DNA of 64,000 bases from Myxococcales bacterium. GTDB taxonomy: Bacteria > Myxococcota > Polyangia > Nannocystales > Nannocystaceae. A program made the position numbers and the translations under genes. The DNA lies in assembly GCA_016793465.1 (NCBI GenBank), contig JAEUJW010000090.1:241548-305547 (forward strand), read 5' to 3'. Shown here piece after piece: positions 10,920-20,101 of this stretch. The notes beneath the pieces are model-generated. The model ran no database searches. It was not told the origin of the DNA and saw only the letters and a program-made list of their open reading frames with translations. The first letter of the stretch is position 1. Every line of letters begins with the position of its first letter.

Positions 10920-11687
10920 ATGCCCCTGCGCATCGGCATCTCCTGCGGCCTCCTCCCGCCCGACCCCGAGCGAGCGCTCTTCAAAGGCAAGCCGCTGGCC
11001 TACGGCGAGGCCCACCTCAGCGCCGCGGTCGCCCGCGCCGGCGGCCTGCCCTACCTCCTGCCCGACCTCCCCGATCCCCGGCTGCTCGCGGCCCTCGTCG
11101 ACGACCTCGACGCCCTCGTGCTCAGCGGCGGCAGCGACGTGAGCCCGCAGACCTACGGCGAGGACCCGCTCGACCCGCGCTGGGCCGGCGACCCCGAGCG
11201 CGACGCCTACGAGCGCGCGCTCATCTCGGCCGCCGTCGCTCGCGAGCTGCCCGTGCTCGGCGTGTGCCGCGGCCACCAGATCCTGAACGCGGCCCTCGGC
11301 GGCAGCCTCTACCAGGACATCGGCGCCCAGGTCGACGGCGCCGGCGTGCACCGCGACTGGGAGCGCTACGACGACAACGAACACCCGGTGCGCATCGTCG
11401 AGGACACGTGGCTGGCCGGCGTGCACGGCGCTGGCGAGCACCTCGTCAACAGCGTGCACCACCAGGCCGTCCGCGCGCTCGCGCCGGGCCTCACCGCCTC
11501 CGCCTGGAGCGCCGACGGCCTCGTCGAGGCGCTCGAGCGCGTCGACGACGAGCACTTCCTCGTCGGCATCCAGTGGCACCCCGAGTGGCTGCACGGCCGC
11601 AGCCCCCACGCCGCCCGGCGCGCCCCCGGCGACGCGGTGTTCGCCGCGTTCCTCGCGGCCGTGGCGGCGCGGCGAGAACTGCGGTAA
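10920..11687 (+). CDS. Class-I glutamine amidotransferase-like hydrolase (peptidase C26, PuuD-like)
   Basis: A 255-aa cytosolic enzyme of the gamma-glutamyl-GABA hydrolase family. The nucleophile elbow is LGVCRGHQ with Cys116, and the catalytic His220 and Glu222 are in IQWHPEW. The LVLSGGSDVSP segment forms the family's oxyanion region. Members cleave gamma-glutamyl amides, for instance in putrescine breakdown; the true substrate here is unknown because no polyamine genes are adjacent. The ATG is preceded by GACTACAC, a weak -10-like sequence, and by no Shine-Dalgarno sequence. The next gene starts 12 bases after its stop. Confidence 0.88.
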   Translation: MPLRIGISCGLLPPDPERALFKGKPLAYGEAHLSAAVARAGGLPYLLPDLPDPRLLAALVDDLDALVLSGGSDVSPQTYGEDPLDPRWAGDPERDAYERALISAAVARELPVLGVCRGHQILNAALGGSLYQDIGAQVDGAGVHRDWERYDDNEHPVRIVEDTWLAGVHGAGEHLVNSVHHQAVRALAPGLTASAWSADGLVEALERVDDEHFLVGIQWHPEWLHGRSPHAARRAPGDAVFAAFLAAVAARRELR

Positions 11688-11699
11688 CCTCGCGCGATC

Positions 11700-12908
11700 A
11701 TGCGCGCTCAAGCGTCCCTCGCCTGCCTCATGCTCGCGGCCTGCGGCGCCGAGCCGATCGGTTCGTCCGCGACCAACCAGACCGAGGCCGCGAGCATCAG
11801 CACCGACGTCGGCACCACCGCCGACGCGCCGACCACCGACGCGCCGACCGACGGCAGCGGCGACGCCTCGGCCACCGCCGACGCGCCGACGAGCGCGCCC
11901 GCGTCCACCGGCGAGCCCGCGACCACCGACGCGACCACGAGCGAGCCGACCACCGGCGACCCCACCGGCGAGCCGACGCCCGGGGCCTTCTGCGAGCCCG
12001 TCCCCGCCTGCGACGCCCCGCCGCCGACGCTGCCCGGGCAGGAGCCCGAGTCGAGCGGCTACTCGCGCGGCCGCGACATGTTCTACGTCGACGGCGAGCC
12101 GCAGTGGGTGCTCGGCAAGTTCACCAAGTGGGGCTTCCCCGCCGACAAGGACATCGTCGGCGGCACCGTGCACGTGTTCCTCGACCGCGACTGCGCCGGC
12201 GAGTGGGTGGAGCTCGGCACCACCGTCACCACCGACGACGGCGACCACCCGATCGTCGAGGGCGTCGAGGACTCGGGCGGCCGCGTGTACTTCGAGATCC
12301 CCGCCGACCAGGCGCTCGCGCTCGGCCGCCACCGCGTCTACATGATCGAGGACAGCGAGTGGGAATCTGCCGAGCTGCTGATCGACGTCGTGCCCGCGGG
12401 CGCCCCGTTCTTCATCAGCGACGTCGACGGCACGCTGACGACCTCCGAGAACGAGGAGGCCTGGGACTTCCTCAACGACACCCTGCCCGACGCCAACCCG
12501 TTCGCCGCCGAGGCCCTGTCGCTGCTCGCCAGCAAGGGCTACCGCCCCGGCTACATCACCGCCCGCCCCGAGTGGCTCGACCGCCGCACGCGCGAGTTCC
12601 TGGCCACCCGCGGGTTCCCCCGCGGCATCATGCACACCACCCTGATCTACGAGGGCGCGATGGGCGACTCGGCCGCGCTCTACAAGAGCGGGGAGTTCGC
12701 CCAGCTGCGCCAGAAGGGCCTGGTGCCCGCGTGGGTGTTCGGCAACAAGGACAGCGACGCGCTCGCCTTCGACAACGCGATGATCGATCCGCCAGATCAC
12801 CGCGTGTTCTTCCAGTACACCGACGCGACCTACGGCGGCCGGCGCATCGACAGCTACGAGGAGCTGCTCGCCGAGTTCGAACTCCTGCCCGACCTCTGCG
12901 ACCCGTGA
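11700..12908 (+). CDS. Lipoprotein with LNS2/lipin-type HAD phosphatase domain
   Basis: A 402-aa protein. The lipobox (LAAC, Cys15) is followed by an about 80-residue Thr/Asp/Ala-rich stalk with repeated TTDAPT-like units. After a beta-rich linker comes a HAD domain with the catalytic motif DVDGTLT (Asp241 and Asp243), then GYRPGYITARPEWL, and FGNKDSDALAF as the later acidic motif. This layout resembles the LNS2 domain of lipin phosphatidate phosphatases and PITP proteins. As a secreted, anchored form it could act on phospholipids or another phosphate ester outside the cytoplasm. The substrate is unproven. TAACCT lies 9 bases before the ATG. Its stop overlaps the GTG of the next gene. Confidence 0.8.
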   Translation: MRAQASLACLMLAACGAEPIGSSATNQTEAASISTDVGTTADAPTTDAPTDGSGDASATADAPTSAPASTGEPATTDATTSEPTTGDPTGEPTPGAFCEPVPACDAPPPTLPGQEPESSGYSRGRDMFYVDGEPQWVLGKFTKWGFPADKDIVGGTVHVFLDRDCAGEWVELGTTVTTDDGDHPIVEGVEDSGGRVYFEIPADQALALGRHRVYMIEDSEWESAELLIDVVPAGAPFFISDVDGTLTTSENEEAWDFLNDTLPDANPFAAEALSLLASKGYRPGYITARPEWLDRRTREFLATRGFPRGIMHTTLIYEGAMGDSAALYKSGEFAQLRQKGLVPAWVFGNKDSDALAFDNAMIDPPDHRVFFQYTDATYGGRRIDSYEELLAEFELLPDLCDP

Positions 12909-13387
12909 AGCCCGCCCTCCCCATCCTCGCCGTCGTCGCCGCGGCCGCCGCCGTGTGGGCCTACACCAGCCTGCAGCCGCCCCCGGCCGCGCCCCCGCCC
13001 GCCGAGGCCACGCCGGTCGTCGCGCCCGTACCGACCGATCGCGGCCACGCCAGCCTCGCCGACGCCCTGCAGGTCGCGCTCGACCCGCCCCGCGCCCCCG
13101 AGAGCGAGCGCAGGGCCCAGAGCGTGGCCCGCCGCGAGGCCGAGGCCAGCTTCGACGCGCTCATGGAGTCGATGGAGGGCCTCGCCGACCGCCACGAGCG
13201 CCTGCCCCGCGCCCGCCGCGATCAGCTGTACCGCAACGTCAACGACGCCTTCTCCGCCCTGTCCGCCACCCTCGACCCGCGCAGCGACGCCGACATGCAG
13301 GCGCTCGAGGACGCCAACATCCGCATGAAGGCGATGCTGTCCGAGCTCGGCATCCAGGTCCCGAGGCGCCGCCTCGAGCCGCCGTGA
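12905..13387 (+). CDS. Small membrane-anchored protein of unknown function
   Basis: A 160-aa protein with an uncleaved-looking N-terminal hydrophobic segment (ILAVVAAAAAVWAYT), a Pro/Ala-rich linker, and a largely alpha-helical, charged C-terminal part (ESERRAQSVARREAEASFDALMESMEGL onwards). Its GTG start overlaps the stop of the LNS2-domain gene as GTGA, so the two are probably translated together. No family was recognised. It converges on the kinase gene on the other strand with 27 bases between their stops. Confidence 0.7.
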   Translation: MKPALPILAVVAAAAAVWAYTSLQPPPAAPPPAEATPVVAPVPTDRGHASLADALQVALDPPRAPESERRAQSVARREAEASFDALMESMEGLADRHERLPRARRDQLYRNVNDAFSALSATLDPRSDADMQALEDANIRMKAMLSELGIQVPRRRLEPP

Positions 13388-13414
13388 GCCCCGCCGTGGG
13401 CCCGTGACGCGCGC

Positions 13415-14785
13415 TCACTCGTAGTCGACGCGGAACGGGCTGCCGCGGTCGCTGGGGGCGAAGCGCTCGCGTCCGAGGCGCTCGCGCAGGCACTCGAGCA
13501 CCGCCGGGTCGGCCGTCTTGCGCACCTCGCGGGCCGCGTCGACGCGCGTCACCTCGCCGCTCGGTCCGACGTCGACCCACAGGCGGATCGGCGCGCCGCA
13601 GGCCCGCAGCTCGGGCACGATGCCCTGCACCTGCGCCTGCGCGGCCACCACGTCGAACGGCCGCGCCGGCACGAACGCCCGCATGACCAGCGCGGCCACC
13701 AGCGTCGCCCCGATCGCCAGCGCGATCGTGCCGAGCGGCCAGCCCCGGCGCCGCGGCTCGACCCGCCGGGTGTCGGCGAACGGCAGCACCTCGCTCGGCA
13801 CCTCGCTCGCCGGCGCGGACGCGGCCGCCGCGACCTCCGTCGGCGCCGGCGCCAGCGCGTCGACCTGCTCGCGCCGGGTCGTCGCCTCCTCGTCGCGCGT
13901 CGTCACCTCCGACAGCCAGCGGTCGATCGACGGCGCCCCCGGCAGCGTCGCCGCCACCGCCTCGGCCAGCGCCCGCATGCCCGGGTAGCGCGCGCCGCGG
14001 TCCTTCTCCAGCGCCCTCAGGATCACCGCCTCGACCGCCGCCGGGATGTCCCGCTCCGGCGCTCGCCGCCGCGGCGGCTCGACCGGCTCGTACATGTGCT
14101 GGGTCAGGATGGCGACGTAGCCCTCGTCGACGAACGGCGCCGTGCCGGTCAGCAGCTTGTACATGAGCACGCCGACCGCGTACACGTCGGCGCGCTCGTC
14201 GGCCGCGAGCCCCTGCGGCAGCTCCGGCGCCATGTACTCCGGCGTGCCGAGCAGCGCCCCGGTGGTCGAGCGGATGCCGTCGGGCCCCGCGAGCACCTTG
14301 GCGATGCCGAAGTCGAGCACCTTGATAAAGTCGCGGTTGCCCCCCCCGCGCACGCGGAAGCAGTTCGACGGCTTGATGTCGCGGTGGATGATCCCCCGCG
14401 CGTGCGTCGCCGCCAGCCCCGCGCAGATCTGCATGACCATCGGACCCAGCCGCGACCACGGCAGCGGACCCTCGCGCCTCAGCAGCGCCTTCAGGTCCTC
14501 GCCCTGCAGCAGCTCCATCACCAGGAACACCCCGCCGTCGCCGGTCGCCCCGAAGTCGGTCACGTCGACCACGTTGGGGTGGTCGACCGCGGAGATGGCC
14601 CGCGCCTCCTGCAGGAAGCGCTGCACCGCCTTGGGGTTGCCCACGTACTCGCCGTGCAGCACCTTGACCGCGACCGCCTTGCCGAGCTTGGTGTCCTCGG
14701 CCAGGTACACCGCCGCCATCCCGCCCTCGCCGAGCGGCTGGCTCAGGCGGTAGCGCTGCTCGAGGAGGTGCCCCGACCGGTCCAT
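13415..14785 (-). CDS. Transmembrane Ser/Thr protein kinase with TonB-like C-terminal domain
   Basis: A 456-aa Hanks-type kinase. The kinase domain has the glycine loop LGEGGMAAVY (from 18), Lys41 in VAVKVL, HRDIKPSN (His134-Arg-Asp136) and DFGIAK, so it should be active. A Pro/Ala/Ser linker and one membrane helix (about 345-366, LGTIALAIGATLVAALVM) lead to a periplasmic domain, PELRACGAPIRLWVDVGPSGEV, that resembles the TonB-C/AgmX-like module of other myxobacterial proteins. The ATG at 14785 is preceded by TATATC at a 9-base distance. It lies just downstream of the beta-helix lipoprotein array on the same strand; whether it is linked to them is unknown. Confidence 0.9.
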   Translation of the reverse strand: MDRSGHLLEQRYRLSQPLGEGGMAAVYLAEDTKLGKAVAVKVLHGEYVGNPKAVQRFLQEARAISAVDHPNVVDVTDFGATGDGGVFLVMELLQGEDLKALLRREGPLPWSRLGPMVMQICAGLAATHARGIIHRDIKPSNCFRVRGGGNRDFIKVLDFGIAKVLAGPDGIRSTTGALLGTPEYMAPELPQGLAADERADVYAVGVLMYKLLTGTAPFVDEGYVAILTQHMYEPVEPPRRRAPERDIPAAVEAVILRALEKDRGARYPGMRALAEAVAATLPGAPSIDRWLSEVTTRDEEATTRREQVDALAPAPTEVAAAASAPASEVPSEVLPFADTRRVEPRRRGWPLGTIALAIGATLVAALVMRAFVPARPFDVVAAQAQVQGIVPELRACGAPIRLWVDVGPSGEVTRVDAAREVRKTADPAVLECLRERLGRERFAPSDRGSPFRVDYE

Positions 14786-14914
14786 CCACCGGCCGATATA
14801 CCCCACGCGCCGACCGCCGCCAACGTGCGCATACACGCGGCGCCGGCACCGACGAGCGACGGCGCCGGTGCGATGGCTGCATCGCGCCGGCGCCGGTGCG
14901 GCGTCAGGCCCGCG
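14786..14914 (-). repeat. GGCGCC-centred inverted repeats, probable terminator of the lipoprotein array
   Basis: Between the last array gene and the kinase start there are three copies of a CCGGCGCCG-like palindrome (about 14837, 14859 and 14890 on the plus strand). Two of them enclose a small hairpin, GCGATG-CAGC-CATCGC. This could fold into a large GC stem and reduce read-through into the kinase gene. There is no U tract, so intrinsic termination is uncertain. Confidence 0.45.
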
Positions 14915-16453
14915 TCACGGCGACGGGACGTCGGCGCCCGGCCAGTCGCTCGCGCCGTCCATGTTCGGGCGCGGCTCGAGGTCGAAGTCGTGGTCGGGGT
15001 CGCCGTTCTTCCACACCGCGAAGTCCTTGATCGCCGCGTCGGACTTGACCTTGTAGATGCCCTGGGTCGGCGCGTCGAAGAACACCGCGATGTCCTGGAA
15101 GGTCGCCGACATGTTGGTGTCGCCGTCCATCGCGCCCTCGTCGAGCACCGAGTTGTTGAACGTCCCCGTCAGGCAGTCGACCGACGGCAGGGCGAACGCG
15201 ATGATGACCGAGTTGCGGATGTCGGCCGTGCTGTCGTCGGTGCAGTGCAGCGAGCGCGGGCCCGACATGCTGAGGTTGTTGATCACCGTCGAGTACAGGA
15301 GCGTGAGCTGGTTCATCTGCGCGCTGCGGATGCCGCCGAACTCGCCGAAGTTCTGGGTGCCGTTGCCGCTGATGTAGCTGTTGACGATCGTGGTCGTCCC
15401 GCCGTACGAGGCCACGCCGCCGCCGTCGTTGTCGAAGAACACGCTGCGGTGGAACTCCGAGGTGCACTCGGTCGAGTTGTAGCCCTGCTGCTTGTTGCCG
15501 GCGAAGCGCACGTCGTCGCCGCGGACCATGCCGCCGCCGCAGGTCACGCCCGGGAACGCGTCGTTGCTGTTGAACGACAGGCGGTCGAGGTACACCTTCG
15601 AGCCCGCGCCGATCTTCAGGGTCTCGCCCGAGTCGTCGGTCGCCCGCAGCTTCGGCACGCCGTCCCAGCCGCTCATCGTGACCTGCACGCCGTCCGGCAG
15701 GACCAGCGGGGTCTCGATGTAGTTGTTGGCCCGGATCTTGACCGTCCACACCGGCGCGAGGTCGGTCGCGACCTTGTTGGTGATCGCCTCGGTCACCGAG
15801 CAGTACGGCAGCGACATGGTGCCGTCGGCGGAGGCGCAGTCGGCCGCCAGCTTGTCGACCCACACCGTGTAGTCGGTCGGGTTGCAAGCGCCGGTCTCGA
15901 AGTTGCACGAGCTCGCCGGGCAGTCGGCGTGCTTGCCGCAGCCCACGCACTCGTGGGACGCCGGGTCGCACACCGGGGCGCTGCCGTCGCACTGGCTGCT
16001 GTCGGTGCACTTCACGCACTCGCCTTCGAGGCAGTATGGCGCGTCGCCGATCTCGCCGCAGGCCGCGTCGCCGTCCGGCGTGCCCGCGCAGTTGACACAC
16101 GCGTCGTCGACGCAGAACGGGGTGGCCGCGTCGCACGCGTCGTCCGCGGTGTCGGCGGTGCAGACCGGACCGGGGCCGGTGCTCGAGGTGTCGGTCGACG
16201 GCATCGTCGCGGTCGTGTCGGTCCCCTGCGACTCGCTCTCCGACACGCCCATGGTCGTGTTCGAGGTCTCTTCGGTCCCCTCGGTCGGGTTGGACGGCGT
16301 GCTGCTCTGGGTGAGCGAGCTGTCGCCGCTCGAGCTCGAGCTCTCGCCCTCGGACTCGCTGTCCGTGGTGCCCTCCGTGGTGTTGCCGCCGGGCGGCGGG
16401 CAGGCGGCGAGCAGGAACGAGGAGGCGATGAATGCGGACCGGAAGTTCTTCAT
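14915..16453 (-). CDS. Cys-rich beta-helix surface lipoprotein, array member A
   Basis: A 512-aa lipoprotein. Order of parts: signal peptide with lipobox LAAC, a Ser/Thr/Glu-rich stalk to about residue 105, a cysteine-rich zone of short modules (PFCVDDACVNC, PYCLEGECVKC, PVCDPASHECVGC), then the conserved entry GACNPTDYTVWVD and a right-handed beta-helix-like region with NSYISGNG, LLYSTVINN and DIRNSVII rungs. It ends with GDPDHDFD...GAD, a C-terminal block found in all five array proteins. It is the only member of the four sharing the ATACTG promoter that also has a leader (34 bases) and a ribosome binding site (AGGAACC). A function in adhesion or polysaccharide binding is possible from the fold but not shown. 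Confidence 0.85.
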   Translation of the reverse strand: MKNFRSAFIASSFLLAACPPPGGNTTEGTTDSESEGESSSSSGDSSLTQSSTPSNPTEGTEETSNTTMGVSESESQGTDTTATMPSTDTSSTGPGPVCTADTADDACDAATPFCVDDACVNCAGTPDGDAACGEIGDAPYCLEGECVKCTDSSQCDGSAPVCDPASHECVGCGKHADCPASSCNFETGACNPTDYTVWVDKLAADCASADGTMSLPYCSVTEAITNKVATDLAPVWTVKIRANNYIETPLVLPDGVQVTMSGWDGVPKLRATDDSGETLKIGAGSKVYLDRLSFNSNDAFPGVTCGGGMVRGDDVRFAGNKQQGYNSTECTSEFHRSVFFDNDGGGVASYGGTTTIVNSYISGNGTQNFGEFGGIRSAQMNQLTLLYSTVINNLSMSGPRSLHCTDDSTADIRNSVIIAFALPSVDCLTGTFNNSVLDEGAMDGDTNMSATFQDIAVFFDAPTQGIYKVKSDAAIKDFAVWKNGDPDHDFDLEPRPNMDGASDWPGADVPSP

Positions 16454-16488
16454 GGTTTCAGGTTCCTAGACGATCTTTACGCCCGCGC

Positions 16489-16517
16489 AGTATTCCCTGC
16501 ATCGCCAACCTTGTCCA
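16489..16517 (-). promoter_or_regulatory. Promoter of array gene A (TGGACA-N17-AATACT)
   Basis: On the minus strand, TGGACA (16517-16512) is followed after 17 bases by AATACT (16494-16489). The -10 is embedded in GGAATACTG, which recurs upstream of three other array genes. The start codon is 35 bases further and has an AGGAACC ribosome binding site at 16467-16461. Confidence 0.7.
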
Positions 16518-16721
16518 CCGCGCGGCGCGAACGGCCGTTTTCCGGACGTGCACCGGCAAACCTGGCCCCGAGGACTGGTCGGAAAATTATCTTCGCGGCC
16601 TTTCGTCCGCGGAGGTCCGACCCCGCCGCGCCGTCGAGCACGCAACTGCACGCACGCGATCGCGTCTCGCGTGGGGACGCCCGACCCCGACCGCCGCGAC
16701 GCCGGCCCGTCCGCAGGGCCG

Positions 16722-18293
16722 TCAGTCCGACACGCGATCGGCCCCGGCGAAGTCGGGAGAATTCTCGCCGCTCGGCCGCGGGTCGCCGTCGAAGTCGATC
16801 TCTGGGTCGCCCGCCTCCCAGGTCGCCAGCTGATCGAGGGCGGTGCCCTCGATCGCGCGATAGACCCCGGGGAGCTGGGGATCGGGCGTCAGGTACATCG
16901 GCATCTCGGGGAACGTGATGCTGATGTTGTCCATGCCCGGCATCCCGTCCTTCGCCGTCCAGCCGGTCCGCTGGATGGTCGAGCCGTCGCACAGGGTGCT
17001 GTTGCCCTTGTTGATCGCCACCGAGTTGCGCACGAACACCGACTCGATCGCCGGGTCGCCGTCTTCGTTGCAGGCCACCGAGAAAGGGCTGCCCGCGACC
17101 GCGAGGTTGTCGATGAACGAGGTGTAGACCGCCTCGAGCGCGGCGCCGCTGGTCAGGTAGACCCCGCCCGCGCCGTCGCCGGTGTTGCCGTTCGACGAGA
17201 TGTACGAGTTCTCGATGTGGATCGCCCCGCTCGACACGTAGGCCCCCGACAGCGTGTTGCCGGTCAGGACGCTGCGCCGCAGCTTCACATCGCAGTCGAC
17301 AGTGGCGATGCCGTGGCCGGTGACCCCGGAGACGCTGAGACGATCGAGCCAGAGCTTGCCCGCGCTGCACGACAGCGCGTCGCTGCCGCCGCTGGTCACG
17401 CCGATCCCGTCGAGCAGCAGGGCGCCGCCGGTCGCCACCTCGAACGCCCGCGAGCCGGCCACGGCCGCCAGCGTGACCGGCGGATCGTCGTCGCCGCCGG
17501 TCGCGTGGACGACCGCGACGAGCCCGTCCTCGGGGATCGCCAGCGACGCGTCGATCTCGTAGGCGCCCGCGCGCACGCGGATCGCGTGGCCCTCGCCCGG
17601 CGCCGCCTGGACGCGCGTGAAGGCCGCGCCGAGCGTGCACAGCGGGGCGTCCGGCGTGCCCGCCGCGGCGTCGTCGCAGGCGCCGGCCATGTCGACCCAC
17701 AGGGCCGCGGCCACCGGCATGCAGGCCCCCGTCCACAGGTCGCACGCGCTGCCCGAGCACTGGTCGTGCGCGGTGCACTTGCCGCACGTGTGGGCCTCGG
17801 GGTCGCAGACCGGGTTGGCGTCGTCGCAGGCGCAGACGTCGCAGAGGCCGGAGTTCTGGTTGCACACCGGCTCGCCCGGCGAGACCGCGGCGCACTCGAT
17901 GCCCGAGCAGTCGACGCACTCGCCGGCGAGGCAGTACGGCTGGCCCGAGGGGCACGCCGGATCGACCGAGCCGCCGCCGCCGGGGTCGCACTCGCTGGCC
18001 GCCGTGGTCTCGCCGACGTCGCTCGAGGTCGTCGGATCGACGCCGGTCGAGCTCGACCCGGTCTCGCCGGTCGCCGTCTCGTCGGGCACGCAGCGGTTCG
18101 AGGCGCAGACCAGGCCCTCGTCGCAGGCGTTGCCATCGGTGCACAGGCAATTGAGGCTGCCGATCGGGCAGCCGGTCTCACCCCCGCTCTCGCTCGCGGT
18201 GCCCTCGTCGCCCGGCAACGGCCCGGTGCACGCCGCACCGAGCAGCGCACCGGCGCCGAACAGCAGGAAGGCGAACCAGGAGGAGGAGGCCAT
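16722..18293 (-). CDS. Cys-rich beta-helix surface lipoprotein, array member B
   Basis: A 523-aa lipoprotein. The ATG at 18293 gives a good signal peptide (ASSSWFAFLLFGAGALLGAAC) with the lipid Cys in GAAC. The stalk is shorter than in A and is interrupted by cysteine modules (CPIGSLNCLCTDGNACDEGLVC). The second Cys-rich zone ends in SACDLWTGACM, and the beta-helix region carries IENSYISSNG, AVYTSFIDN and VRNSVAIN rungs. The end is GDPEIDFDGDPRP...DFAGAD. An upstream in-frame ATG exists, but it would place the signal peptide 45 residues inside the protein. The role is unknown. Beta-helix plus cysteine modules suggests a stable extracellular binding or adhesive protein. Confidence 0.85.
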   Translation of the reverse strand: MASSSWFAFLLFGAGALLGAACTGPLPGDEGTASESGGETGCPIGSLNCLCTDGNACDEGLVCASNRCVPDETATGETGSSSTGVDPTTSSDVGETTAASECDPGGGGSVDPACPSGQPYCLAGECVDCSGIECAAVSPGEPVCNQNSGLCDVCACDDANPVCDPEAHTCGKCTAHDQCSGSACDLWTGACMPVAAALWVDMAGACDDAAAGTPDAPLCTLGAAFTRVQAAPGEGHAIRVRAGAYEIDASLAIPEDGLVAVVHATGGDDDPPVTLAAVAGSRAFEVATGGALLLDGIGVTSGGSDALSCSAGKLWLDRLSVSGVTGHGIATVDCDVKLRRSVLTGNTLSGAYVSSGAIHIENSYISSNGNTGDGAGGVYLTSGAALEAVYTSFIDNLAVAGSPFSVACNEDGDPAIESVFVRNSVAINKGNSTLCDGSTIQRTGWTAKDGMPGMDNISITFPEMPMYLTPDPQLPGVYRAIEGTALDQLATWEAGDPEIDFDGDPRPSGENSPDFAGADRVSD

Positions 18294-18302
18294 GGTGGGC
18301 CC

Positions 18303-18332
18303 AGTATTGCCCGAAGCTCCGCGCCATGACAA
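18303..18332 (-). promoter_or_regulatory. Promoter of array gene B (TTGTCA-N18-AATACT)
   Basis: On the minus strand, TTGTCA (18332-18327) and AATACT (18308-18303) are separated by 18 bases. Only 9 bases lie between the -10 and the ATG, so the transcript would start at or next to the start codon. No Shine-Dalgarno sequence is present. Confidence 0.68.
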
Positions 18333-18523
18333 CGCAGGCGTGCGTGATCGAGTGCGCGCGAGCGCGCAAATACCGGCCCCGATCGCCCGCTCTACATGAC
18401 CCGCCACAGCAATTTCCTTCATCACACTCGTCGCCTCCGCGGCGACATCGGCGGTACCCCTGCGAGGCGCTCGCAGCGGCCGGAGCAGCCCGCCTCAGGC
18501 AGATCCTACGCCGCGGCACGTCG

Positions 18524-20101
18524 TCAATTGGGACGGTCGGCGCCGGAGTAATCCATCGTGCCATCCGCGGTGATCCGCGTGTCGCCGTCGTAGTCGACCG
18601 ACGGATCGCCGACCCGCCAGGTGGCCACGTCCTGGAACGGCATGCCCGGCTTGATCGAGAAGTCCCCCATGGCCGGGTTGTTGAACCACGACGGCACCAG
18701 CATGGTCTCGTACTGCACGTTGGTGCCGGTCAGCGACATCGCGTCGACCACGCTGTCCTTGGCGGTGGCCGTCGGACAAATGACCGAGGTGTTCGCCGCC
18801 TTGCCGAACAGGATCGAGTTGCGCAGGCTCACGGGCCCCGGGGTCTGGCAGTGCAGCGACTCCCCCACCCCGCCCATCGCGTCGTTGTCGGCGATCGTCG
18901 AGTAGACGATGTCGACCGCCGCGCTCGAGCCGACGTGGACCGCGGAGATCGAACCGAACGAGTTGCCGTTCTGCACGATGTACGAGTTCTCGATGCGGGT
19001 CTCGCCGCCGCTGAGGCGCAGCCCGCCGGCTTTGTTCTCGTAGAGCTTCGAGCGGCGCAGGATCACGTCGCACTCGTCGCCCTGGATGGCGTAGCCGTCG
19101 CGCTTCTCGATCGTCACCTGGTCGAGCCAGACCTTGGCGAGGTTGGTGCAGCGGAGCGCGGGGATCGCCGCGCCGCCGGTGATGGTGATGTTCTCGAGGA
19201 ACGCCAGGGCCCCGTTGTTGACGACCACAGCGTCGAGGTTGGGCACCGCCAGCGTGACAGTCCCGGTGTTGCCGTCGCGGACGATCGCCACCGTCTTGCC
19301 CGAGGCGACCTGGACCTGGTTCTTGTACGGCGTCTGGCTGGTCCGCACGCGCACGACCAGCGGCTGGTTCTGGACCTTGTCGACCGCCTGCTGGATCTCG
19401 CACAGCGGCAGCTCCATGCTGCCGGTCCCGGCGGCGCAGGTCGCCCCCTGGTCGACGTACAGGATCGACGCGAAGCACGCGCCGGTGGCGAAGTTGCAGG
19501 CCCCGCTGTCGCACTCGCTGTGGGCCGTGCAGGCCACGCAGGTGTTCAGCGAGCCGCACACCGGGGTGTTGCCCTCGCACGCGCTGGTGTCCTCGGCCGT
19601 GCACACCACGCACTTCCCGCTGGCCTCGTCGCACACCGGCGCCACGTCGGAGATGTCGCTGCAGCTGGCGATGCCCGTGCAGTCGACGCAGGTGCCGCCC
19701 GGCTCGCAGTACGGCTTCTGCGGGTCGTCGCACATGGCGTTGGCCACGCCCTGGGCCGGGTCGCACTCGGTCCCGGCCGTCTCCGACTGGCCCGTCGAGT
19801 CCCCAGTGGGACCGAAGGTGGTCCCCGGTTCGCTGGTGGTGCCCGTCGAGGACTCTCCTTCCGTCGTGCTCGACGTCGACGTCGTCCCCTCGCTCGCGGG
19901 CGTGCACAGGCGCGAGGCGCACACGAGACCCGGGCCGCAGTCGCTGTCGTCCATGCAGAAGCAGTTCTCGCCGCCCATGCAGTCGCCGGTCTCGGCCGGG
20001 GTCGCCGACGAGTCCTGGCCCGGTCCCGGATTGCACGCACCCGCGACCGCCACCCCCACGCCGAACCCGAGACTGCAGAAATACCGGGGAATTCGCGTCA
20101 C
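18524..20101 (-). CDS. Cys-rich beta-helix surface lipoprotein, array member C
   Basis: A 525-aa lipoprotein with lipobox in VAVAGAC. A CFCMDDSDCGPGLVC module precedes the Thr/Ser-rich stalk, and after it come PYCEPGGTCVDC, PVCDEASGKCVVC, PVCGSLNTCVAC and SACNFATGACF. The beta-helix rungs include IENSYIVQNG, IVYSTIADN and LRNSILFG. The last block is GDPSVDYDGD...DYSGAD. The GTG at 20101 was chosen because it gives the signal peptide directly and lies 7 bases after the shared AATACT box. An upstream TTG would place that box inside the coding region. The gene is monocistronic in appearance. Confidence 0.83.
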   Translation of the reverse strand: MTRIPRYFCSLGFGVGVAVAGACNPGPGQDSSATPAETGDCMGGENCFCMDDSDCGPGLVCASRLCTPASEGTTSTSSTTEGESSTGTTSEPGTTFGPTGDSTGQSETAGTECDPAQGVANAMCDDPQKPYCEPGGTCVDCTGIASCSDISDVAPVCDEASGKCVVCTAEDTSACEGNTPVCGSLNTCVACTAHSECDSGACNFATGACFASILYVDQGATCAAGTGSMELPLCEIQQAVDKVQNQPLVVRVRTSQTPYKNQVQVASGKTVAIVRDGNTGTVTLAVPNLDAVVVNNGALAFLENITITGGAAIPALRCTNLAKVWLDQVTIEKRDGYAIQGDECDVILRRSKLYENKAGGLRLSGGETRIENSYIVQNGNSFGSISAVHVGSSAAVDIVYSTIADNDAMGGVGESLHCQTPGPVSLRNSILFGKAANTSVICPTATAKDSVVDAMSLTGTNVQYETMLVPSWFNNPAMGDFSIKPGMPFQDVATWRVGDPSVDYDGDTRITADGTMDYSGADRPN

